From Anaerolineae bacterium (GTDB taxonomy: Bacteria > Chloroflexota > Anaerolineae > B4-G1 > SLSP01), in assembly GCA_016934645.1 (NCBI GenBank), contig JAFGSL010000305.1, forward strand, positions 1-13,335: a stretch of 13,335 nt of DNA, read 5' to 3'. Positions 1 through 6,048 of this stretch are shown here, piece after piece (within the stretch, counting starts at the first letter, position 1; each line of letters opens with the position of its first letter). A program made the position numbers and the translations under genes. Under the pieces are notes generated by a model. The model was not told the origin of the DNA and searched no databases. It worked only from the letters and a program-made list of their open reading frames with translations.

Positions 1-99
1 GAACGCTTCGGCCTGCAAGCGGCGATGTGGCTGCTCCTTCTGGGACCGCTGGCACTCCTCATCGGCCTGCCCCTCACTAAAAGATCCACCGGACGCTGA
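1..99 (+). CDS. C-terminal end of a membrane protein (probable MFS-type transporter), partial
   Basis: The window opens inside a reading frame that runs from base 1 to a TGA at 97-99 and gives 32 residues. These comprise a hydrophobic helix (from about AAMWLLLLGPLALLIGLPL) followed by a short basic tail, TKRSTGR. A last transmembrane helix with a small positively charged cytoplasmic tail is typical of major facilitator and other multi-pass transporters, so a transporter is the best guess, but the fragment is too short to name a family. The start lies upstream of the window. It shares the strand of all following genes but is separated from them by a 264-nt intergenic stretch. Confidence 0.45.
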   Translation, partial: ERFGLQAAMWLLLLGPLALLIGLPLTKRSTGR

Positions 100-172
100 T
101 TTTCGCCGATTCACGCAAATTTTTCACTTGTAGCTGCGGCCGCTCTTCTGACCGCGCCGCCATAGAACAAGT

Positions 173-284
173 CGCCCATTCGCCCATTCTTTCATTCGCT
201 GATTCGCCCATTCGCTGATTCGCCCATTCGCTGATTCGCTGATTCGCTCATTCGCTGATTCGCTCATTCGCTGATTCGTTTATT
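173..284. repeat. tandem 8-bp repeat array (CGCYSATT-type, 14 units)
   Basis: Fourteen contiguous 8-bp units can be laid end to end. Most are CGCCCATT, CGCTGATT or CGCTCATT, with two diverged units (CTTTCATT at 189-196 and CGTTTATT at 277-284). CGCTGATT alternates with the other variants in the middle of the array. An 8-bp period is not a multiple of three and the array has no open frame of note, so it is not protein-coding. Such short tandemly repeated repetitive sequences are known between genes in cyanobacteria and other repeat-rich bacteria. The array may change length by slippage; any function is unknown. Confidence 0.85.
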
Positions 285-330
285 CGTTCTCAATTCGTGG
301 TCGGCCTCTGGCGTTTCCGCTGAAATGGGC

Positions 331-336
331 TACAAT
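331..336 (+). promoter_or_regulatory. possible -10 element upstream of the first cyclophilin gene
   Basis: TACAAT matches the sigma-70 -10 consensus at five of six positions and lies 27 nt before the chosen ATG. That leaves room for a leader of about 20 nt carrying the GGAGGA site. No good -35 hexamer is present at 16-18 nt upstream (the region reads CTGGCG), so the call rests on the -10 box and its position only. Confidence 0.3.
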
Positions 337-363
337 CCAATCAAACCCAAATGTGGAGGAATC

Positions 364-1236
364 ATGTCAAAGTCCAGAAAGAGCACAGCATCCAAGAAGC
401 GTTCGAGCACGGCGCAGAAGCGTCCTAGTGCAGCTTCTTCATCCAAGAGATCATCGTCTAGCAGAAAGCCCGCCTCGTTGGCTGGCAAAAAAGGCGTGCC
501 AAAAGGCGCAGCCGCTAAAAACCAGAGATTGTGGTGGATTTTGGGTGTTGTAGGGATTGTGGTTGTGCTGATCCTCATTCTGACGCTGGTTCTAAATCAG
601 GGCAAGAGTGCGACGCAAGATGCGGCGACGCTAGAGGCAGTGTTGCCAGAGGCAACGGCGAAGGCGACCGCAGTTGTTGAAACATCCTCGTCCACCAATC
701 CCGACATGCCGACAAATCCGGCCTCGCGGAACGGGATGTACGCGGCAGCGCCATCCATGACGATCGATCCAACGAAGAAGTACATTGCCACCATTGAGAC
801 AGAAAAGGGCAATATTGTGGTGGAATTGTACGCCGCTAAAGCGCCCCTTACGGTGAACAACTTCGTCTTCCTCGCGCGCGAAGGCTTCTACGATAATACG
901 ACTTTTCACCGGGTGATTAAGGATTTCATGGCCCAGGCGGGTGACCCCTCCGGCACCGGTATGGGCGGCCCGGGTTACCAGTTCGCCGACGAATTTGATG
1001 CTGACTTGACTTTCGACGGCCCTGGCATCTTGGCGATGGCGAATGCCGGGGCGAACACCAACGGCAGCCAATTCTTTATCACCTTCGTGGCGACGCCGTG
1101 GTTGGATGGGGCTCACACCATTTTTGGCCAAGTCACCGAAGGAATGGATGCGCTGTTCTCGATCAGCCTGCGCGACCCCCAGACGGCGACCACACCCGGC
1201 GACCTTATCAAGACTATTCGCATCGCGGAGCAGTAG
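364..1236 (+). CDS. membrane-anchored cyclophilin-type peptidyl-prolyl cis-trans isomerase
   Basis: The 290-residue protein catalyses cis-trans isomerisation of Xaa-Pro bonds, probably on the outer face of the membrane. The start at 364 is chosen because GGAGGA (355-360) sits just before it; an in-frame ATG at 325 has no such site. Residues 2-55 form a very basic, Ser/Lys/Arg-rich tail, followed by one membrane helix (about 56-78), a Thr/Ala/Ser/Pro-rich linker to about 135, and a cyclophilin domain to the end. The domain shows FHRVI with the catalytic Arg (R183), [16 protein letters not shown] and the substrate-pocket WLDG followed by His. The positive N-tail predicts N-inside, domain outside. 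The domain is about 80% identical (123/153 by hand count) to the one in the next gene, five bases downstream, so the two are duplicates. The family assignment is secure; the role of the tail is unknown. Confidence 0.93.
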   Translation: MSKSRKSTASKKRSSTAQKRPSAASSSKRSSSSRKPASLAGKKGVPKGAAAKNQRLWWILGVVGIVVVLILILTLVLNQGKSATQDAATLEAVLPEATAKATAVVETSSSTNPDMPTNPASRNGMYAAAPSMTIDPTKKYIATIETEKGNIVVELYAAKAPLTVNNFVFLAREGFYDNTTFHRVIKDFMAQAGDPSGTGMGGPGYQFADEFDADLTFDGPGILAMANAGANTNGSQFFITFVATPWLDGAHTIFGQVTEGMDALFSISLRDPQTATTPGDLIKTIRIAEQ

Positions 1237-1241
1237 AGCCG

Positions 1242-2630
1242 ATGAAGGGATCAGGTTTGTGGCAACGTGTGTTCATAGCTGCACTTTTTTTGATGGTGAT
1301 GGCCGGTTGCACGACAGCGGAGACAACGCCCGCTACTGTAGCGCCTGCCGCAACGCAAGCGCCTACCGCAACGCGAGCGCCTGCACCCAAGGCTCCACCG
1401 ACAGCGACCGCCGTCCCCGAACCGACAACCGCCGCGTCAGCGGAGGCCTCCGCATCAGCGGAGGTCGTCATCGCGGATTCTGAGTCGTTTATGGGGCTGA
1501 CCGGAGCGCCGTACAACGATGGCGGAACGACGGTGCAATTTCCCGGTCCTGCCGGAACCCGTTGGTTCCCCGCGTTGGGCGCGGAGGACGCGCCGGTCAC
1601 GGTGATGGAGTTCAGCGAGATTTTCTGCGGGCACTGCCGCGCTTTCAATACCGAAAGCCTTGAAGGCATTCTCGAGGATTATGTAGCAGCGGGAAAGGTA
1701 CGCTACGTTGGGCACATGATGGCCTTTAACCGCGCGGAGTCGCAGGAATACCTGGCCGCGGCGATGTGTGCCGCCGAGCAGGGACGTTATTTCGCCTACG
1801 AGCACGCCGTCTTTGCTGCGATTGGCGCCGGAACCTTCGATCTTGATACGTCGGCTCAGGAAATCGACTTGAATATGGCACAGTTTGCCGCCTGCAAAGA
1901 AGAGGGGCGTTACGTCGATGCGGCGCTTGAGGTATCGACGGCCGCTTTCGAGAGAGGGGTCACCGCAACCCCCACGTTCTTCATCAACGGAGAGCAAGTT
2001 CTGGGCAACGACCCAGGCAAGATTCGGCAGCTTATTGAAGAAGCCTTAAGTGGTGGCGGAACGACCTCCACCGAATTCACAGAACAAGGAGCGATACCCA
2101 TGCCTAAAAACCCAGCAGATCGTAACAATATGTATACTGCACCACCGGCGATGATCATCGACCCGGCGAAGAAGTACACTGCCACCATTGTGACCGGAAA
2201 GGGTGACATCGTCGCTGAGCTATACGCCAGCAAAGTCCCCAACACCGTGAATAACTTCGTCTTTCTCGCGCGTGAGGGTTTCTATGACAACACAACCTTC
2301 CACCGGGTGATTGAGGATTTCATGGCGCAGGCCGGCGATCCCACCGGGACCGGGCGCGGCGGGCCGGGCTACCGCTTCGCCGATGAATTCGATGCGGCCC
2401 TGAAGCACGACGGCCCCGGTGTGTTGTCGATGGCGAATGCCGGAGCGAACACCAACGGCAGCCAGTTCTTCATCACTTTCGTGGAGACACCGTGGCTGGA
2501 TGGACGGCACGCCGTCTTCGGCAAAGTCGTCAAAGGACTGGACGTTCTGCTGTCGATTAGCATCCGCGATCCTCAGACGGCGACCACGCCTGGTGATCTG
2601 ATCAAGACCATTCGCATTGAGGAAAAATAA
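1242..2630 (+). CDS. lipoprotein fusing a DsbA-like thiol oxidoreductase to a cyclophilin
   Basis: This 462-residue protein has three parts. Residues 1-23 are a lipoprotein signal with lipobox MAGC (lipidated Cys23). After a long Ala/Thr/Pro-rich linker comes a thioredoxin-fold, DsbA-like domain (about 105-275) with active site C129-G-H-C132 and the cis-proline motif T243-P244. Residues 287-462 are a cyclophilin domain with catalytic R355 (FHRVI), [16 protein letters not shown] and WLDG-RH. It would couple disulfide exchange and proline isomerisation in folding secreted proteins at the membrane surface. The start at 1242 gives the signal peptide directly and has GGAG at 1227-1230; the upstream in-frame ATG at 1098 lies inside the previous gene. 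The gap to that gene is 5 nt, so the two are probably translated together. Oddly, an in-frame ATG at 2100 with its own Shine-Dalgarno opens the cyclophilin domain (see separate entry). Both domain calls are strong; whether the thiol domain is an oxidase or isomerase cannot be told. Confidence 0.92.
   Translation: MKGSGLWQRVFIAALFLMVMAGCTTAETTPATVAPAATQAPTATRAPAPKAPPTATAVPEPTTAASAEASASAEVVIADSESFMGLTGAPYNDGGTTVQFPGPAGTRWFPALGAEDAPVTVMEFSEIFCGHCRAFNTESLEGILEDYVAAGKVRYVGHMMAFNRAESQEYLAAAMCAAEQGRYFAYEHAVFAAIGAGTFDLDTSAQEIDLNMAQFAACKEEGRYVDAALEVSTAAFERGVTATPTFFINGEQVLGNDPGKIRQLIEEALSGGGTTSTEFTEQGAIPMPKNPADRNNMYTAPPAMIIDPAKKYTATIVTGKGDIVAELYASKVPNTVNNFVFLAREGFYDNTTFHRVIEDFMAQAGDPTGTGRGGPGYRFADEFDAALKHDGPGVLSMANAGANTNGSQFFITFVETPWLDGRHAVFGKVVKGLDVLLSISIRDPQTATTPGDLIKTIRIEEK
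2086..2102 (+). promoter_or_regulatory. internal Shine-Dalgarno and in-frame ATG at the DsbA/cyclophilin joint
   Basis: AAGGAG at 2086-2091 is followed after 8 nt by ATG at 2100, in frame with the fusion gene (Met287). Initiation here would give a 176-residue cyclophilin with no signal peptide, hence cytosolic. The equivalent Met in the upstream paralogue (ATG at 706) lacks a Shine-Dalgarno. The site could be functional, or a relic of a formerly free-standing cyclophilin gene. Confidence 0.5.
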
Positions 2631-2640
2631 CGGATATGCA

Positions 2641-5600
2641 ATGAGTTCTCTCCCTAATTTTCCAAGCCAAGCGGAGCTTGGCCGCCAAACGGAGCTTGGC
2701 CGCCAAACGGAGCTTGGCCGACTAGCGGCACCTGGCAGGGATCTTGCTCATTGGTTCGAGCGCCTGCTATACTATCAGCCCGCGTTGTTGCTGTATTTGC
2801 GGGACTTGATGGAGGTTGTCACCGCCTATATCCCCATGGTCGTCGCCGCCCCGATGCTCGAAGTGCCGGGATCCGGCCCGATCGGGCTGTCGCTCGAAGG
2901 AACGGTCATGTTTGCCGATATCGACGGTTTCACGCCGTTGGCGGAGCGCTTCTCGCAGGCCGATTCGGATCAGGGGGCCGAGCAGTTGACAGACCTGGTG
3001 GATCGTTTCCTCGAGATCTTGATCCGTATCACGGCCCAATATGGCGGCGACCTGCAGAAGTTCGGCGGCGACGCGGGGATGGTGCTGTTCCAGGGAGAGC
3101 AGCACGCGCTGCGTGCCGTGGCGGCGTCGCTTGAGTTCCAGGCGGCGATGAAGGCCGAAATGGGCGAGGTGGAAACGTCGTTCGGGCGTTTCCCGCTGCG
3201 GGTCGCTATCGGGTTGGGGAGTGGGCGGATGCTTGGGTTGGGGCTGGGGGATAGCGCCGGGCGCGAGTTGCTGCCCGTCGGACAGCCCTTAGCGACGATG
3301 GGCCGCGCGCAATGTGCCGCGCCACCCGCCGAGACGGTGCTGGACGTCAGCACCTTCCGCGCGTGCGCGGGGCAGGTGGACTGCGTGCCGCTCGGCGATG
3401 ATCTGTATCAGGTGCTGGCTTTGCGCGAAACGCCTTCCGCTCACGGCGTGATGGCGTTGCCGCAGCCTCCAAGATTGGAGGAAAAGGACCTGGTGGTATG
3501 GCTCCTCTCCCGCCTGGACGCGCTGACCCCCTATCTGGCGCCCAGCTTGCTTGAACGGCTGGTCGCTGCGCCTACCCTTGATCGCATGCGTATGTGGAGT
3601 GAGCGCCGTTGGGTCACGGTGATGATGCTTGCCGTGACCGGGTTGCCCGATCTGCTGCCCTATTGGGGTGACCACGAAAAACTACAACAAGTCATCACGG
3701 AGCCAAACACGAGTTTCATCCAGATCCGCGATGCTATCCAGCGCTACGATGGCATTGTCAACAAGATTGCCGTTGCACCAAGCGGCGCGTACATCATGGC
3801 GCTCTTCGGTGCGCCGCACGCGCATGAAGACGATCCCCTCCGGGCCGTTCTCGCTGCTCTTGAATTGCAGGAGATGTTCGGCGGGACGCTCAGCCTCGGC
3901 ATTAACACGGGCTACGTCTTTGCGGGGGATGTGGGAACAGCGCGCCGTCGTGAATACACGGTGATGGGCGACGAGGTGAACCTGGCGGCCCGTTTGATGT
4001 CCAAATGCAGTCCCGGTGAGATCTGGCTGGGGCCAAATACTTCGGCCCATCCCTCCGTGACGCGTCGTGTTGCCGGAGAATTTGGCGCGCCCACCCACTT
4101 CAAGGGGAAGACAGAACCATTGACCCCCTTTATCGCGCGCGGACTGCGCCAGGTTTTCCTGGGCGCACCCGCGTCGGATGTCTCTATGGTGGGGCGTGAA
4201 GAAGAGTTTGCCCAACTCACGCGCGTGTTGGATGCTGTGCGGGAGGGCGAATCCCGCGTCGTACTGCTCCACGGAGGCGCGGGCGTGGGGAAGAGCCGCC
4301 TTGTGCAGGAACTAACCCACCTGGCGGAGAACTGTGGCTTCGCTGTTCATATGGGCGTGACGCCGTCGTATGCCGCGCACCTGCCTTTTGCCGGATGGGA
4401 CGCCGCTCTCAATTCGCTCCTGGGATTGGACGCGGCTTCGCCGGAAGCGCGCGAAACGGCGCAACGCTTAGAGACGCTGACGACCGTGTTGGAACGCTAC
4501 GGCATCGCGCCGTGGACTGCCCTGCTCGCGCCGTTGGTAGGATTGACGGCTGCGCCTTCGTCCGATGTGCTAGCGCTGCCGCCAACCATGCGCGATACCC
4601 AGCGCCAGTCGATGTTCCTTGAACTGTGGCAACAGGCTGCGCAGGAACAGCCGCGTCTTTTGATCGTCGACAACGTGCATTGGATGTCACCAGCCTCGCT
4701 GGACATGCTCGACAGTCTGGTGAACACGCCGATCAACGCGCCACTACTGCTCGTAGCCACGCATCGTGACGATCCTCCCGTGCTGCGGCGCTGGTCGGCC
4801 GACGAACGGGTGGTGGATTTGTCGCTTGGCCCGTTGAACGCTGACGCTATGCAGATGTTGGTGCAGCGACTTTTCGAGGATATGCCACTGCCCGAATCCG
4901 TCATCCGGTGGGTGACAGAACGCAGCAGTGGTCTGCCCCTGTTTGCTACCGAAGCTGTGCGCGCGCTGATCGACTCCGGCGTTTTGCACCGTCGCGATCG
5001 TTCCTGGGATTTGACCGGCTCGTTGGCGGACTTTCCACTGCCCGATATGGTTTACGGGTTGATCCAAAGCCGCATCGACCAACTCTCTCCGCCCGATCGG
5101 CACTTACTGCGCGCTGCGGCGGCTGTCGGCGACGAGATGATGGTGCCCACCCTGGTCGCTGCCTACGGCGAGGAAAGCGATACGGCGGTGCGGCGGCGGA
5201 TTCCACAACTGTCGCCTTTCGGGTTGACGCCGCGTGATAGCACTATGGAATGGCGCGCTATCCCGTGGCAGACCGTCGAATGGCTTATTTTCCGCCAGCC
5301 ACTGATCCGTGAAGTAGCTTACCGGGGGCTGCCGCACCGGGTTCAGCGGCTTATCCACCAGCGGCTCACCGAATACCTCGATTATTACCGTGAGCGGGCT
5401 GCTCCGAACTGGCTCACTCTGATGGCCTATCACGCCTACGAGGCACGCATGTGGGAGAAAGCGGTCGAGGTAAACCTGGAACTGGGGCAACAAGCCGTGC
5501 GCTCGTATCTGGCGGTGCAGGCGCGCCAGGCGCTTGAGCGCGTATTGGAGGCTGCGGACGCCGGAGGGCTGGCTGTGCCCGACGCGCGCTTTGAGGCGCA

Positions 5601-6048
5601 CCATCTCCTGGGCGATACGCTGATCAGCTTTGCCGATTACGACGCGGCGCTGGCGCATCTGAACGCAGCCCGTGCAATGTTGCCCGTTGAAACGACGGAT
5701 CCGGACGATATCGCCCGTCTGGCCGATTTGGACTATCATGAAGCGACGGCACTGGAAGCGCGGGGCGATTACATCCCCGCATTGGCCGTGGTCGAGCGTG
5801 CTCTGGCGCATCCCGGTGTCGAACGGACGTTAGGGAGCGCGCGCCTGCACCTGATCGGCGCCGATCTCTTCCGCCGGCAGCAAGACTACGATAAGGCGCG
5901 CGTCTGGGCGACCCGCGCTATTGCGCTTGCCACGCGTTTCCGCGATCAGGAAGGCCAGCACGTCCGCTCGCGGGCAACGTATATGGTCGCGCTGTTGGCG
6001 TCTTTGCAGCGATTGAAGAGGGTCAGGAAAGATGAAAGCCAGGAATAG
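2641..6048 (+). CDS. soluble-adenylyl-cyclase-like protein: tandem class III cyclase domains, P-loop ATPase, helical repeats
   Basis: The 1135-residue protein has C1 (about 85-270), C2 (about 320-515), a P-loop NTPase (from about 525) and a helical, TPR-like C-terminus (about 890-1120). This matches the order in mammalian soluble adenylyl cyclase and suggests ATP-to-cAMP conversion in the cytoplasm. C1 carries the metal-binding pair D93 (FADIDGFT) and D144 (KFGGD). C2 lacks the first Asp but has K375, N447 and R451 (VNLAAR), so one active site at the C1/C2 interface is expected. Walker A is GGAGVGKS (545-552); Walker B is LLIVDN (673-678), with Asn where Asp/Glu is usual. No signal peptide or membrane helix is seen. 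The ATG at 2641 is chosen; a TTG at 2617 would overlap the previous gene, and neither has a strong Shine-Dalgarno. It lies 10 nt after the fusion PPIase and overlaps the PP2C gene. Product specificity (cAMP or cGMP) is inferred only. Confidence 0.88.
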   Translation: MSSLPNFPSQAELGRQTELGRQTELGRLAAPGRDLAHWFERLLYYQPALLLYLRDLMEVVTAYIPMVVAAPMLEVPGSGPIGLSLEGTVMFADIDGFTPLAERFSQADSDQGAEQLTDLVDRFLEILIRITAQYGGDLQKFGGDAGMVLFQGEQHALRAVAASLEFQAAMKAEMGEVETSFGRFPLRVAIGLGSGRMLGLGLGDSAGRELLPVGQPLATMGRAQCAAPPAETVLDVSTFRACAGQVDCVPLGDDLYQVLALRETPSAHGVMALPQPPRLEEKDLVVWLLSRLDALTPYLAPSLLERLVAAPTLDRMRMWSERRWVTVMMLAVTGLPDLLPYWGDHEKLQQVITEPNTSFIQIRDAIQRYDGIVNKIAVAPSGAYIMALFGAPHAHEDDPLRAVLAALELQEMFGGTLSLGINTGYVFAGDVGTARRREYTVMGDEVNLAARLMSKCSPGEIWLGPNTSAHPSVTRRVAGEFGAPTHFKGKTEPLTPFIARGLRQVFLGAPASDVSMVGREEEFAQLTRVLDAVREGESRVVLLHGGAGVGKSRLVQELTHLAENCGFAVHMGVTPSYAAHLPFAGWDAALNSLLGLDAASPEARETAQRLETLTTVLERYGIAPWTALLAPLVGLTAAPSSDVLALPPTMRDTQRQSMFLELWQQAAQEQPRLLIVDNVHWMSPASLDMLDSLVNTPINAPLLLVATHRDDPPVLRRWSADERVVDLSLGPLNADAMQMLVQRLFEDMPLPESVIRWVTERSSGLPLFATEAVRALIDSGVLHRRDRSWDLTGSLADFPLPDMVYGLIQSRIDQLSPPDRHLLRAAAAVGDEMMVPTLVAAYGEESDTAVRRRIPQLSPFGLTPRDSTMEWRAIPWQTVEWLIFRQPLIREVAYRGLPHRVQRLIHQRLTEYLDYYRERAAPNWLTLMAYHAYEARMWEKAVEVNLELGQQAVRSYLAVQARQALERVLEAADAGGLAVPDARFEAHHLLGDTLISFADYDAALAHLNAARAMLPVETTDPDDIARLADLDYHEATALEARGDYIPALAVVERALAHPGVERTLGSARLHLIGADLFRRQQDYDKARVWATRAIALATRFRDQEGQHVRSRATYMVALLASLQRLKRVRKDESQE
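2673..2720 (+). repeat. in-frame 18-bp tandem repeat at the start of the cyclase gene
   Basis: The unit GGAGCTTGGCCGCCAAAC occurs at 2673-2690 and again, identical, at 2691-2708, followed by a 12-bp partial copy at 2709-2720. It encodes the hexapeptide ELGRQ(T/A) about two and a half times. Perfect identity implies recent expansion. The length is a multiple of three, so the frame survives changes in copy number. Confidence 0.9.

Larger units (their letters stand above)
100..363. other. intergenic region with repeat array, no gene seen
   Basis: This gap separates the partial membrane protein from the first cyclophilin gene. It begins with an AT-rich stretch containing TTCGCCGATTCACGC at about 104-118, then a GC-rich stretch, then the 8-bp repeat array at 173-284. 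No convincing Rho-independent terminator is visible. The only promoter-like element is TACAAT at 331-336. No open frame in this stretch has a ribosome binding site or recognisable product. Confidence 0.6.

Noticed and set aside
173..284. CRISPR array
   Set aside because: The units are 8 bp and contiguous, with no spacers, and no cas gene is present.
631..1131. A 166-codon minus-strand frame opposite the first cyclophilin
   Set aside because: A similar antisense frame appears opposite the second cyclophilin copy, as expected from the duplication of the sense gene, and no protein family is recognisable.
1098..1241. Upstream in-frame extension of the DsbA-cyclophilin fusion
   Set aside because: It lies inside the previous gene and would bury the lipoprotein signal; the ATG at 1242 gives a clean lipobox.
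3682..4272. A 196-codon minus-strand frame opposite the second cyclase domain
   Set aside because: The plus strand here encodes conserved cyclase motifs (VNLAAR, NK), so this frame is a shadow.
5104..5811. A 235-codon open frame on the minus strand inside the cyclase gene
   Set aside because: It lies wholly within a gene with clear domains, has no recognisable motif or ribosome site, and its composition is what GC-rich antisense frames give.
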